DNA from: DATCMA01 sp036563645
Lineage (GTDB): Bacteria > Actinomycetota > Actinomycetes > Mycobacteriales > Micromonosporaceae
Direction of reading: 5' to 3'
Length of the DNA: 64,000 bases
Assembly: GCA_036563645.1 (NCBI GenBank)
Contig: DATCMA010000028.1
Coordinates: forward strand, 62,001 to 126,000
This document shows positions 8,231 to 17,243 of the stretch, piece after piece. Each line of letters begins with the position of its first letter. The stretch's first letter is position 1. Below the pieces are notes generated by a model that worked only from the letters and a program-made list of their open reading frames with translations, was not told the origin of the DNA and did not search any database. Position numbers and translations under genes: made by a program.

Positions 8231-9439
8231 TCAGCTGGCCTGTTCGGCCAGTTCGAGGACCCTCCGCTTGGACGCCAGCGCCTGCTCGGCCTCTTGGATC
8301 CGCTTCGGATCGCCGGCGGCGCGAGCGCGGGCCAGCCGCTGCTCGGCCTCGGCGACCTGCTCCCGCATCTGCAGCAGCAGCGGGTTCTCCGAGGGGGCGG
8401 TGCGGCGCCACGCCGAGTCCAACGCCGCGCGGATCTTGTCTTCGACCGCGCGCAGCCGGCGATCGAGCCCGGCGGCCGCGTCCCGCGGCACCCGGCCAAC
8501 CTCATGCCACTGGCTCTGGATCTCGCGGAACTTGGCTTGCGCGGCTCGGGGGTCGGCGTCGATGTCGAGCGCCTCCGCTTCGGCGAGCAGAGCCTGCTTG
8601 CGCTCCAAATTGGCCTTCAGCTCGGCCTCGCGGGCCGCGAAGTACTCGCTGCGGCGAGTGAAGAAGGCGTCCTGCGCGGCGCGGAACCGTTCCCACAGCC
8701 GCTGCTCCGCCTCGCGCGAGGCGCGCGGCGCCGCCTTCCACTCCGCCATGAGCTCCTTGAGCCGCGTGGCCGTCGGGCCCCAGTCCGTCGAATCCGCCAG
8801 CTCCTCAGCCTGCCGGACCAGCTCTTCCTTGATGCTCTGGGCCTGCTTGCGCTGGGCGTCGAGCGCCGCGAAGTGTGCTCCGCGTCGGCGAGCGAAGGAA
8901 TCCCGCGCAGCCGCGTAGCGCTTCCAGAGCTCGCTGTCGGTCTTCCTGTCGATGCCCCGGATCGTCTTCCATTCCTCAAGGATCTCCTTGAGGCGATCCC
9001 CGGCGCTCTTCCAGCTCGTCGACTCAGCGGCGATCTTCTCCGCCTCCTCGACCAGCGCCGTCTTGCGGGCGAGCGCCTCGGCGCGGGCGGCCTCCCGGGC
9101 CGCTTTGAGCTCGGCGGCCCGCTGCTCGGCGAGCACGGCCAGCGTGTCGAGCCGGTTGGCGAGCATGTCGAGGTCGCCAACGACCTTCGCCTCGGCGAGG
9201 GAGGCGCGGAGGCGGCGGATCGTCGCTAGGGACTGTGTCGGGTCGGCGGCACCCGAGTTGAGCCGTGCCTCAATGAGATCGACTTCGGTGACGAGGTCGG
9301 CGAATCTGCGGGCAAAGTGCGCCAACCCTTCTTCCGGCGTACCCGCATGCCAGGAACCGACCACGCGCTCGCCCTCGGCCGTCTTGACGTAGACCGTGCC
9401 GTCGGCGTCGATCCGTCCGAAGGCCGTCCAGTCGTTCAT
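8231..9439 (-). CDS. DUF349 domain protein
   Basis: Predicted cytoplasmic, highly charged, mostly helical protein of 402 residues built of repeated DUF349 units (for example ELWKRYAAARDSFARRRGAHFAAL and RLWERFRAAQDAFFTRRSEYFAA), likely forming extended coiled coils. Its biochemical role is not known to me. I choose ATG 9437-9439 (MNDWTAFGRI), with GAGGA about 8 bases upstream, over an in-frame ATG at 9478 that would add 13 residues. It is convergent with miaB, an association common in actinomycetes. Confidence 0.8.
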   Translation of the reverse strand: MNDWTAFGRIDADGTVYVKTAEGERVVGSWHAGTPEEGLAHFARRFADLVTEVDLIEARLNSGAADPTQSLATIRRLRASLAEAKVVGDLDMLANRLDTLAVLAEQRAAELKAAREAARAEALARKTALVEEAEKIAAESTSWKSAGDRLKEILEEWKTIRGIDRKTDSELWKRYAAARDSFARRRGAHFAALDAQRKQAQSIKEELVRQAEELADSTDWGPTATRLKELMAEWKAAPRASREAEQRLWERFRAAQDAFFTRRSEYFAAREAELKANLERKQALLAEAEALDIDADPRAAQAKFREIQSQWHEVGRVPRDAAAGLDRRLRAVEDKIRAALDSAWRRTAPSENPLLLQMREQVAEAEQRLARARAAGDPKRIQEAEQALASKRRVLELAEQAS

Positions 9440-9632
9440 GTGCCCATCCTCGTCTTTTCCGGCGCCGCCAGACATCATCCGGTGGCTCCGCCACAGCGCA
9501 AGAAAGTATCTCTAGCGCATTGTCACAGGTCTCACCCGGTCCACGTCGAGCGCCTATCGCCGACCGTGACCATACGGTGTCCTACATCCAGCGTGACGCG
9601 GTGATACCGCGGCGGGGAGTGACGGCTATGGT

Positions 9633-10466
9633 GTGGCCGTGCCTCTGGTCACTGCCGCTGTCTGCCCCTATCCACCCGTGCTGGTGCCCGAGGTGGCGGC
9701 CGGAGCCGCTGGAGAGCTCGCCGACCTCCGCGCCGCCTGCGACGCCGCGCTCGCGCGGATCGTCGCGGCCGGCGCCCGCCAGGTGATCGTCCTCGGTCCC
9801 GGCCAAGAGGAGCGGACCTATGATCCCCCGCTGTGCGGGTCGTTCCGCCGCTGGGGCGTGTCGATGGAGGTCACGATCGGCGGGGCGGACCCAGGGAGCG
9901 ATCGAGAAGCGCTGCCGCCGAGTCTCACGATCGGCGCCTGGCTGCTGCGTCGGGTCCTCGCAGTCGACGCGACGGACCGCGCAGACGACGACCAGAGCGA
10001 TCACCAGGGGCACCGGGACCAGCCGAGCTCCGTCCCGGGCGGCCCGCCGACCCCGCGGGTGCGCATGGTGACCGTGCGGGAGGACGCGACACCCGCGGAG
10101 TGCGCGGCACTGGCTCAGCGGCTTAGCGACGGGGACGACGGCGAGCCGTGGGCGCTGCTCGTCCTCGGCGACGGTTCGGCCTGTCGCGGCGAGAAAGCCC
10201 CGGGATACGACGATCCCCGGGCGGTGCCGTTCGACGACCAGGTAGCGGCCGCGCTGGCGAACGTCGATCTCGACGCGCTCAGCGCGCTGGATCCCGAGCT
10301 GGCTCGCGACCTCAAGGTGGGGGGTCGGGCGCCCTGGCAGGTGTTGGCCGCCGCGGTGCGGGCCACCGGGGAGCGCTGGCGTGGGGAGCTGCTGCACTAC
10401 ACCGCGCCGTACGGCGTGGGCTACTTCGTCGCGGTGTGGGAGCCAGACCGTGGACACGAGCCGTGA
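9633..10466 (+). CDS. LigB-like (class III extradiol dioxygenase fold) protein, probably not an enzyme of that type
   Basis: 277 residues, GTG start with GGGGAG 13 bases upstream; the first gene of a unit with miaA and dapF. The N-terminal CPYPPVLVPEVAAG and the later KAPGYDDPRAVPFDDQVAAAL resemble LigB/MEMO-family proteins that sit between miaB and miaA in actinomycetes. In active members the N-terminal motif carries a metal-binding His (PHPP); here the position is Tyr. The next motif reads GPGQEER instead of a His-containing turn. A metal-dependent dioxygenase role is therefore unlikely. Real function unknown; its 3' end overlaps miaA. Confidence 0.7.
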   Translation: MAVPLVTAAVCPYPPVLVPEVAAGAAGELADLRAACDAALARIVAAGARQVIVLGPGQEERTYDPPLCGSFRRWGVSMEVTIGGADPGSDREALPPSLTIGAWLLRRVLAVDATDRADDDQSDHQGHRDQPSSVPGGPPTPRVRMVTVREDATPAECAALAQRLSDGDDGEPWALLVLGDGSACRGEKAPGYDDPRAVPFDDQVAAALANVDLDALSALDPELARDLKVGGRAPWQVLAAAVRATGERWRGELLHYTAPYGVGYFVAVWEPDRGHEP

Positions 10467-11400
10467 ACACGCCGCACCTGGCGATCATCGGCTGCCGCCG
10501 GTGGTCGCCGTGGTCGGCCCGACCGCCGCGGGCAAGTCGGCGCTGAGCGTCGCGCTCGCCCACGCCCTCGGTGGTGAGGTGGTCAACGCGGATTCGATGC
10601 AGCTCTACCAGGGCATGGACATCGGCACCGCGAAGCTCACCCCGGAGGAGCGGCAAGGGGTGCCTCACCATCTCCTCGACATCTGGCCGGTGACCATGCC
10701 GGCGAGCGTGGCCGAGTACCAGCGGCTCGCCCGCGCCGCGGTCGACGATATCCGCGCGCGGGGACGGGTGCCGCTGCTCGTCGGGGGCTCGGGGCTGTAC
10801 GTGCGGGCGGTGCTCGACCAGTTCGACTTCCCCGGGACAGATCCGAAGCTGCGGGCCAGATTGGAGGAGGAGCTGGCGCGGGTCGGGCCCGAGGCGCTGC
10901 ACGCCCGACTGCGCGCGGTCGACCCCGCGGCGGCGGCGAAGATCTTGCCGACGAACGGGCGGCGCATCGTCCGCGCCCTAGAGGTGATCGAACTCACCGG
11001 GCGTCCGTTTGTCGCCACGCTGCCCGCCCCGCGCCCGTACTACGACGCCGTGCAGATCGGCGTGGACATGGCGACCGACCTGCTCGATGAGCGGGTAGCC
11101 GTCCGGGTCGACCGGATGTGGCAGGCCGGCTTCGTCGACGAGGTCCGCGAGCTGGTGGGGCGTGGCCTGCGGGACGGGCGGACCGCCAGTCGCGCCCTCG
11201 GCTACCAGCAGGTGCTGCGCTTCCTCGACGGGGAGTGGACGGAGGAGCAGGCGTACCGGGAGACGATTCGCGCCACGCGGCGCTTCGTCCGGCGGCAGCG
11301 GTCCTGGTTCCGGCGCGATCCGCGCATCGTCTGGCTCGACGGTGCCGCGGACGACCTCGTCGCCGCCGCCCTGCGCGCCATCGAGACGGCTCGGGGATGA
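10450..11400 (+). CDS. miaA: tRNA dimethylallyltransferase MiaA
   Basis: Transfers a dimethylallyl group to N6 of A37 in tRNAs reading UNN codons, giving the substrate for MiaB. 316 residues from GTG 10450, preceded by GGGAG and overlapping the end of the upstream gene by 17 bases. P-loop GPTAAGKS is at 23-30, followed by the DSMQLYQGMDIGTAK substrate motif and the C-terminal RRFVRRQRSWFRRD motif. The prenyl donor DMAPP comes from the MEP pathway, whose first enzyme Dxs is also in this window. Confidence 0.93.
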   Translation: MDTSREHAAPGDHRLPPVVAVVGPTAAGKSALSVALAHALGGEVVNADSMQLYQGMDIGTAKLTPEERQGVPHHLLDIWPVTMPASVAEYQRLARAAVDDIRARGRVPLLVGGSGLYVRAVLDQFDFPGTDPKLRARLEEELARVGPEALHARLRAVDPAAAAKILPTNGRRIVRALEVIELTGRPFVATLPAPRPYYDAVQIGVDMATDLLDERVAVRVDRMWQAGFVDEVRELVGRGLRDGRTASRALGYQQVLRFLDGEWTEEQAYRETIRATRRFVRRQRSWFRRDPRIVWLDGAADDLVAAALRAIETARG

Positions 11401-11407
11401 TGGCGGG

Positions 11408-12250
11408 GTGCAGTTTCTCAAGGGCCACGGCACCGGTAACGACTTCGTGATCTTGCCCGATGAGCACGGGCAGCTGCCGTTGACACCAGCGCTGGTGGCG
11501 GCGCTCTGCGATCGGCGACGGGGCATCGGCGCCGACGGGGTGCTGCGGGTGGTGCGCGCGGCGCGTCACCCCGACGGGGAGGTGTTCGCGGACCAGGCGG
11601 AATGGTTCATGGACTACTGGAACGCGGACGGCTCGTACGCCGAGATGTGCGGCAACGGGGTGCGCGTCTTCGTGCGCTACCTCGACTCGATCGGCGTGCG
11701 CGGCTCCGATGGGGCGCTTCCGGTCGCGACCCGAGCCGGTGTGGTGCGCGCGGTGGTCGACGGCGACACGATCGCGGTGGACATGGGGCGGCCGCGGCTG
11801 GGGGACACGAGCACGGCCACCGTCGCCGGGCGGACCTTCTCCGGCGTCGTGGTCGACTGCGGCAATCCCCACCTGGTGTGTGGCCTGCCCGCGGAGGTGG
11901 ACTTGAGCGCGCTGGACCTCACCCGAGCGCCCGAGGTCGATCCGCGGGTTTTCCCCGCTGGCGCGAACGTGGAGTTCGTCACCGAGGGAGAGGGGGCCGC
12001 TGGCGCGGACCTGCATCGGCGGATGCGCGTGTACGAGCGCGGCTCGGCTGAGACCTTGTCGTGTGGGTCCGGAGCGTGCGCGGTCGCCGCGGTCGCGCTC
12101 CGGGAGGCCGGGCGCGCCGATGGCGTGGTCGCCGTCGACGTGCCGGGGGGCCGCCTGCGGATCACCCTGGAGGGGGCGAGCTGCTGGCTGGCGGGGCCCG
12201 CCGTGCTCGTCGCCCGCGGCGAGATCGACCCGGCCGCGCTCCCCCGGTGA
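11408..12250 (+). CDS. dapF: Diaminopimelate epimerase
   Basis: Converts LL- to meso-diaminopimelate for lysine and peptidoglycan synthesis. 280 residues from GTG 11408 (VQFLKGHGTGNDFV), 7 bases after the miaA stop and so presumably co-transcribed. The two catalytic cysteines are seen as Cys81 in MCGNGVRVF and Cys219 in SCGSGACAV. The ribosome-binding site is weak, consistent with coupling to miaA. Convergent with malic enzyme, 24 bases away. Confidence 0.93.
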   Translation: MQFLKGHGTGNDFVILPDEHGQLPLTPALVAALCDRRRGIGADGVLRVVRAARHPDGEVFADQAEWFMDYWNADGSYAEMCGNGVRVFVRYLDSIGVRGSDGALPVATRAGVVRAVVDGDTIAVDMGRPRLGDTSTATVAGRTFSGVVVDCGNPHLVCGLPAEVDLSALDLTRAPEVDPRVFPAGANVEFVTEGEGAAGADLHRRMRVYERGSAETLSCGSGACAVAAVALREAGRADGVVAVDVPGGRLRITLEGASCWLAGPAVLVARGEIDPAALPR

Positions 12251-12274
12251 CCGGCGCCGCGGATCCCCGCGCCG

Positions 12275-13765
12275 TCAGGCGCCCGTACCGGGCGTGGGGA
12301 GGGCGATCGGATCCACCCCGGCCGCCCCGGTCGGCTCGTCGGCGACCGCGGAGCTCACCGCCGCGGTCGGCGCCGATTTCTGGGCCGCCGCCCGCACCGC
12401 CGCGGCCACCGCGGGCGCGACCCGGGGGTCGAACACGCTCGGCACGATCACCGTCGGGTTGAGGCGGTCCTCGCCGACGACGTCGGCGATGGCGTGGGCC
12501 GCGGCGATCGCCATCTCCTCGGTGAACTGCTCGGCGTGCGCGTCGAGCATGCCGCGGAAGACGCCGGGGAAGGCCAGCACGTTGTTGATCTGGTTCGGCT
12601 GATCGGAGCGGCCCGTGGCGACCACGGCGGCGTACTTGCGCGCCTCGCGCGGGTCGACCTCAGGGTCGGGGTTGGCCAGGGCGAAGACGATGGCGTCCTT
12701 GGCCATGGTGGCGATGTCCTCACCGGTGAGCAGGTTGGGCGCGCTGACCCCGATGAAGACGTCGGCCCCCCGAATCGCCCCGCGCAGGTCGCCGGTGACG
12801 TTCTCCTTGTTGGTGTGCTCGGCGAGCCACTGCCAGTCGCGGCTGAGGCCGGGGAGACCGCGGTGGAGCACGCCCGGCCGGTCATACGCGAGCACGTCGC
12901 CGACACCTTGGCGCAGGAGCAGCTTGATGATCGCCGTTCCGGCGGCGCCGGCTCCGGAGACCACCACGCGGACGTCCTCGAGACGCTTGCCCACCACGCG
13001 CAACGCGTTGGTCAGCGCGGCGAGCACGCAGATCGCCGTCCCGTGTTGGTCGTCGTGGAAGACCGGGATGTCCAACGCCTCCCGCAGCTTCGCTTCGATC
13101 TCGAAGCAGCGGGGGGCGGCGATGTCCTCCAGGTTGATTCCCCCGTACGCGGGGGCGATCGCCTTGACGATGGAGACGATCTCGTCGGTGTCCTGGGTGT
13201 CGAGCACCACCGGCCAGGCGTCCACGCCGCCGAAGCGTTTGAAGAGCGCGGCCTTCCCCTCCATGACGGGAAGCGCCGCCGCGGGCCCGATATTGCCGAG
13301 CCCGAGCACCGCGCTGCCGTCGGTCACCACGGCCACGGTGTTGCGCTTGATGGTCAGGCGGCGGGCGTCCGCCGGGTTCTCCGCGATGGCCATGCAGACG
13401 CGGGCGACCCCGGGCGTGTAGGCCCGGGACAGCTCGTCGCGGTTGCGGAGCGCGACCTTCGGGGTGACTTCGATCTTTCCGCCGAGGTGCAACAGGAACG
13501 TCCGGTCGGAGACCTTGCGCACCTCCACGTCGTCGAGCGACTGGAGCGCCTTGACGACCTGGTCGGCGTGGGTGGAGTCCGCCGTGTCACAGGTGAGGTC
13601 GACGATGACGCTCGTCGGGTCGGAGTCGACGACGTCCAACGCCGTGACGATCGCCCCGGTTTCTCCGACGCACATCGTCAGCCGACCGATCGCCGAGGCG
13701 TCGGCGGTCGTCGCGAGTCGGATGGTGATGGAAAATCCGGCGCTGGGAAGGCGGGTCGTCGCCAC
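12275..13765 (-). CDS. NAD(P)-dependent malic enzyme with N-terminal ACT domain
   Basis: Oxidative decarboxylation of malate to pyruvate. The 496-residue protein has an ACT-like regulatory domain (about residues 10-95), then the malic-enzyme catalytic domain (RAYTPGVARVCMAIAENP, HDDQHGTA) and an NAD-binding Rossmann domain (VSGAGAAGTAIIKLLL). The ACT domain suggests allosteric control by a small ligand, probably an amino acid; this is inference. GTG start at 13765 follows GGAGGAGA with good spacing. The cofactor preference (NAD or NADP) cannot be read safely. Confidence 0.9.
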   Translation of the reverse strand: MATTRLPSAGFSITIRLATTADASAIGRLTMCVGETGAIVTALDVVDSDPTSVIVDLTCDTADSTHADQVVKALQSLDDVEVRKVSDRTFLLHLGGKIEVTPKVALRNRDELSRAYTPGVARVCMAIAENPADARRLTIKRNTVAVVTDGSAVLGLGNIGPAAALPVMEGKAALFKRFGGVDAWPVVLDTQDTDEIVSIVKAIAPAYGGINLEDIAAPRCFEIEAKLREALDIPVFHDDQHGTAICVLAALTNALRVVGKRLEDVRVVVSGAGAAGTAIIKLLLRQGVGDVLAYDRPGVLHRGLPGLSRDWQWLAEHTNKENVTGDLRGAIRGADVFIGVSAPNLLTGEDIATMAKDAIVFALANPDPEVDPREARKYAAVVATGRSDQPNQINNVLAFPGVFRGMLDAHAEQFTEEMAIAAAHAIADVVGEDRLNPTVIVPSVFDPRVAPAVAAAVRAAAQKSAPTAAVSSAVADEPTGAAGVDPIALPTPGTGA

Positions 13766-13969
13766 GGCTCTCCTCCGCTGTTCATGGGGGGTGGCTCGTG
13801 CGCCACCGCCTGGCCATTCTTACTCGCGATCTGATCATCTTTGAGAAGCGACTCGCTCCCCGGTGAGTCACTTCATCCTGTTCATCCGTGCGTGGTAGAT
13901 CGCCGGCTCGGGAATTTACGGATGCGTCATCCGGTCGGGCATGCCACGATCAGAGCCAAGGAGGAGACT

Positions 13970-15436
13970 TTGCGCACCGAGCGGGCCGAGATATCGACGA
14001 CCGTGACGCAGGATTTCGACGAGGCCACAGCGACGACCGGGGAACTTGAGCTGGAGGACCGCCACGCACTGCGGCGGGTACCAGGCCTGTCGACCGAGCT
14101 GACCGACGTCTCCGAAGTCGAATACCGGAAGCTCCGTCTGGAGCGGGTGGTGCTCGTCGGGGTGTGGGACGGCAGTCTCGAGGACGCGGAGAACTCCTTG
14201 GCGGAGCTCGCCGCCCTGGCGGAGACCGCGGGCTCCCAGGTCCTGGACGCGCTCATCCAGCGCCGGAGCCGCCCGGATCCCGCGACGTACATCGGGCGAG
14301 GCAAGGTTCAGGAGCTGGGCGAGGTCGTGGCGGCGACCGGAGCCGACACCGTGATCTGCGACGGCGAGCTCTCCCCGTCTCAGCTGCGCAATCTCGAGCA
14401 GTCCATCAAGGTCAAGGTGATCGACCGGACCGCTCTGATCCTCGACATCTTTGCGCAGCACGCCAAGAGCCGCGAGGGTAAGGCCCAGGTCGAGCTCGCG
14501 CAGCTCGAGTACCTGCTTCCGCGGTTGCGCGGTTGGGGTGAGACGCTATCACGGCAGACCGGCGGTAGCGCGCGCGTCGGCGGGGCCGGCGGCGGTGTGG
14601 GCTTGCGCGGTCCCGGTGAGACCAAGCTGGAGACCGACCGGAGGCGGATCCGCAAGCGGATCGATCGGCTTCGTCGTGAGCTCAAGAGCATGCAGAACGT
14701 CCGCCGGACGAAGCGGGCCCAGCGCGCGCGGAATCGGGTACCCGCGGTGGCGATCGCGGGCTACACCAACGCGGGCAAGTCCAGCCTGCTCAACCGCCTC
14801 ACCGGCGCCGGGGTCCTGGTGGAGGACGCCCTGTTCGCCACCCTCGACCCCACCACCCGCCAGGCCCGTACCTCCGAGGGGCGGGTGTACACCCTGTCGG
14901 ACACGGTCGGCTTCGTCCGGCACTTGCCGCACCAGCTCGTCGAAGCGTTCCGCTCCACCCTGGAGGAGATCGCGGACGCCGATGTGATCCTGCACGTCGT
15001 GGACGGCGCCCACCCCGATCCGGAGGAGCAGGTGCGCGCGGTGCGGGAGGTGCTCTCCGAAATCGGCGCTGATCACTTGCCGGAGCTGTTGGTCGTCAAC
15101 AAGGTCGACGCCGCGGACGAGGAGCGGTTGCTGCGGCTGCGCCGGTTGTGGCCTGACGCGATCTTCGTTTCTGCCCGTACCGGGGAGGGCATCGAGGAGC
15201 TGCGGCGCGCCATCGAGGAGCGATTGCCACGGCCCGCGGTCGAACTGCGGGTGACGATCCCCTACGACCGTGGTGATCTTGTGGCGGAGGCACATCGCCG
15301 CGGGGAGGTGCTGCACAGCGCGCACACCGAGACGGGGACGGTGCTGCACGTCCGAGTGGACGCGCCGCTGGCCGCGGAGCTGCGCCGCCACGGGGTGGTG
15401 GACGATGACCGGGCGGCCCTCCCCGTCAGCGAGTGA
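13970..15436 (+). CDS. hflX: Ribosome-associated GTPase HflX
   Basis: GTPase that binds and can split stalled or stress-inactivated ribosomes. I start it at TTG 13970 (LRTERAEIST), because AGGAGG at 13959-13964 sits exactly 5 bases before it; upstream extension would not be ribosome-loaded. 488 residues. The N-terminal HflX domain, the GGVGLRGPGETKLETDRRRI linker and a G domain with G1 GYTNAGKSS, G3 DTVG and G4 NKVD are present. The 200 bases upstream hold short inverted repeats but no clear promoter. Confidence 0.92.
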   Translation: MRTERAEISTTVTQDFDEATATTGELELEDRHALRRVPGLSTELTDVSEVEYRKLRLERVVLVGVWDGSLEDAENSLAELAALAETAGSQVLDALIQRRSRPDPATYIGRGKVQELGEVVAATGADTVICDGELSPSQLRNLEQSIKVKVIDRTALILDIFAQHAKSREGKAQVELAQLEYLLPRLRGWGETLSRQTGGSARVGGAGGGVGLRGPGETKLETDRRRIRKRIDRLRRELKSMQNVRRTKRAQRARNRVPAVAIAGYTNAGKSSLLNRLTGAGVLVEDALFATLDPTTRQARTSEGRVYTLSDTVGFVRHLPHQLVEAFRSTLEEIADADVILHVVDGAHPDPEEQVRAVREVLSEIGADHLPELLVVNKVDAADEERLLRLRRLWPDAIFVSARTGEGIEELRRAIEERLPRPAVELRVTIPYDRGDLVAEAHRRGEVLHSAHTETGTVLHVRVDAPLAAELRRHGVVDDDRAALPVSE

Positions 15437-15482
15437 TCACGGGGGTCGATCGTCGCGGGACAGGACGTGTCACACTGGGGCG

Positions 15483-17186
15483 GTGCGGCGTGTCCTGTCT
15501 CTAGCCACGGTGTCCAGCATGATCGGCCTCACGTTGGGGCTCGGCGTCGGTTCCGCGCACGCCGCACCCACCCCCAGCCCGTCGGGGAGCGGGGGAAGCA
15601 GCGGGGGCAAGCCCACGAAGGTCTGTACGATCACCGACCCCCGGCTCCGGGAGCTCTCCGGCCTGGTGGCGACGGAGAACGGCTACATCGTGGTGAACGA
15701 CAGCACCGACGACCCCGCCCGCCGGCCGGTTTTCTTTTTGAACAAGAAATGTCAGGTCACAAAAGAGGTCCCCTTCCCGACACCGCCATTGGACCCGGAG
15801 GATCTCGCGTTATCGCCCGACGGCAAAACGCTGTGGATCGCCGACATCGGCGATAACGCCACCGCGAAAGAACGGCGGTCGCGGATCGCGTTGTGGAGCA
15901 TGCCGGTGGATGGGTCGAAACCGCCGGTCATCCATCGGGTCAGTTATCCGCAGAACCAGCCGCGCGACGCCGAGGCGTTGCTCATCGCCGACGACGGGAC
16001 ACCGATCATCATCACGAAGACCCTCGGGAAAGCGGAGATCTTCGTGCCGACGGGTCCGTTGCGGCAGAACAACGAGGACCCGGTGCCGTTGCAGAAGGTC
16101 GGGGAGCTCTCCCTCCCCAAGACCACAACCGTTACCCCGCTGGGGGCGGCGGGGCGGATCCCCGTGACCGGGGCGGCGCGCTCACCCGATGGCACGCGCG
16201 TGGTGCTGCGCACCTACGGTGACGCGTTCGAATGGGACGTCCCCGACGGGGACATCGTCGCGGCGTTGACCACCGGCACCCCCCGGGTCACCCCGCTGGC
16301 GGACAAGTTCGGCGAGGCGATCACCTACACCCCGGACGGCGCGTACTTCCTCACCGTCTCCGATGTGGGGGCGCTCGCGGGCGACGTCGACGTCGTTATC
16401 CAGCGCTACGAGCCGTCGACGACCATGGCGAAAGCGACCGAGGGTGACGACGGTGACGCCGGCCCCTCCTGGATCGACCGGCTCACCCTCCAGGACATCA
16501 ACCTCATGATCGGCGGGGTTGGCCTCTTCGGCGCCCTGCTGGTGGCGATCGGGATTGCCGGGATTCTCGTGGCCCGTCGCGGCCGGGGTCAGGCGAGCGG
16601 AGGGTCCTCCGGGCGGGAGCGCGTCCTGGTACCGGAGACCGAGGTGCCGTCGGAGGACACCTGGGAGGACGAGCCGAAGGCGACGACGAGCCCGGTGGGT
16701 GCCGGTGGGGTGTATGGGGCGTCGGGCCGGGCGCGCCCGGGCGGCGTGTATGGCGGTGGGGGTGTGCCGTCGTCGGGTGGATCGTCGGGGCGTCAGGGCA
16801 CCGTCTACGGCGGGGGCGCGGCGAACCGACCCTCCGGTGGGGTGTATGGGGCGTCGGGTCGGGCGCGCCCGGGCGGTGTGTATGGCGGTGGGGGTGTGCC
16901 GTCGTCGGGTGGATCGTCGGGGCGTCAGGGCACCGTCTACGGCGGGGGCGCGGCGAACCGACCCTCCGGTGGGATCTACGGCGCTGGGGCCGGCGACTGG
17001 GGCTCGGGTGGGGCGGCGGAGCGCGGCGGCCCACCGCGGGGCCCTCTCGACGGTGGTGACTATGCCGACCCGGGGCGGCGCAGCTATCCGGAAGGGCGTG
17101 ACGAGTACGGCCGGTATGACGACCCCACCCGCAGCTATGGCGGCCCTGCGCGCGGGTACGCGTCGCCCGACCGGGGCGACTGGTAA
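15483..17186 (+). CDS. Exported beta-propeller-like protein with TM anchor and Gly/Tyr-rich repeat tail
   Basis: 567 residues from GTG 15483. A signal peptide ends at SAHA (about residue 28). The extracellular part (about 40-320) has repeated strand motifs such as DPEDLALSPDGKTLWIADIGD, typical of six-bladed beta-propeller or esterase-like phytase folds. One membrane helix follows (about 340-362), then a cytoplasmic tail rich in Gly, Ser and Tyr with two tandem 44-residue repeats. The stretch around 15730-15900 is less GC-rich than its neighbours. Function unknown; a sensor or envelope protein is possible. Confidence 0.75.
   Translation: MRRVLSLATVSSMIGLTLGLGVGSAHAAPTPSPSGSGGSSGGKPTKVCTITDPRLRELSGLVATENGYIVVNDSTDDPARRPVFFLNKKCQVTKEVPFPTPPLDPEDLALSPDGKTLWIADIGDNATAKERRSRIALWSMPVDGSKPPVIHRVSYPQNQPRDAEALLIADDGTPIIITKTLGKAEIFVPTGPLRQNNEDPVPLQKVGELSLPKTTTVTPLGAAGRIPVTGAARSPDGTRVVLRTYGDAFEWDVPDGDIVAALTTGTPRVTPLADKFGEAITYTPDGAYFLTVSDVGALAGDVDVVIQRYEPSTTMAKATEGDDGDAGPSWIDRLTLQDINLMIGGVGLFGALLVAIGIAGILVARRGRGQASGGSSGRERVLVPETEVPSEDTWEDEPKATTSPVGAGGVYGASGRARPGGVYGGGGVPSSGGSSGRQGTVYGGGAANRPSGGVYGASGRARPGGVYGGGGVPSSGGSSGRQGTVYGGGAANRPSGGIYGAGAGDWGSGGAAERGGPPRGPLDGGDYADPGRRSYPEGRDEYGRYDDPTRSYGGPARGYASPDRGDW
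16704..16967 (+). repeat. Two 132-bp tandem repeats inside the coding region
   Basis: Units 16704-16835 and 16836-16967 differ at about two bases. Each encodes 44 residues beginning GGVYGASGRARPGGVYGG. A partial third unit (GGIYGAG) starts at 16968. The period is a multiple of three, so the frame is kept. The near identity at synonymous sites points to recent duplication. Confidence 0.92.
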
Positions 17187-17243
17187 CCCCGCTCGACCCC
17201 GGCGCGGGGACGAGAGCCAGGCCGTAACCTCGCCGAACGACGA

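Noticed and set aside
9633..10466. Extradiol ring-cleavage dioxygenase activity
   Set aside because: The His residues that bind the metal in active LigB-family enzymes are not in place.
13941..14006. Short ORF overlapping the hflX start
   Set aside because: It spans the hflX ribosome-binding site itself and has no site of its own.
16704..16967. Tandem repeats as a CRISPR array
   Set aside because: The period is 132 bp with no spacer structure, and the repeats are in frame inside a gene.
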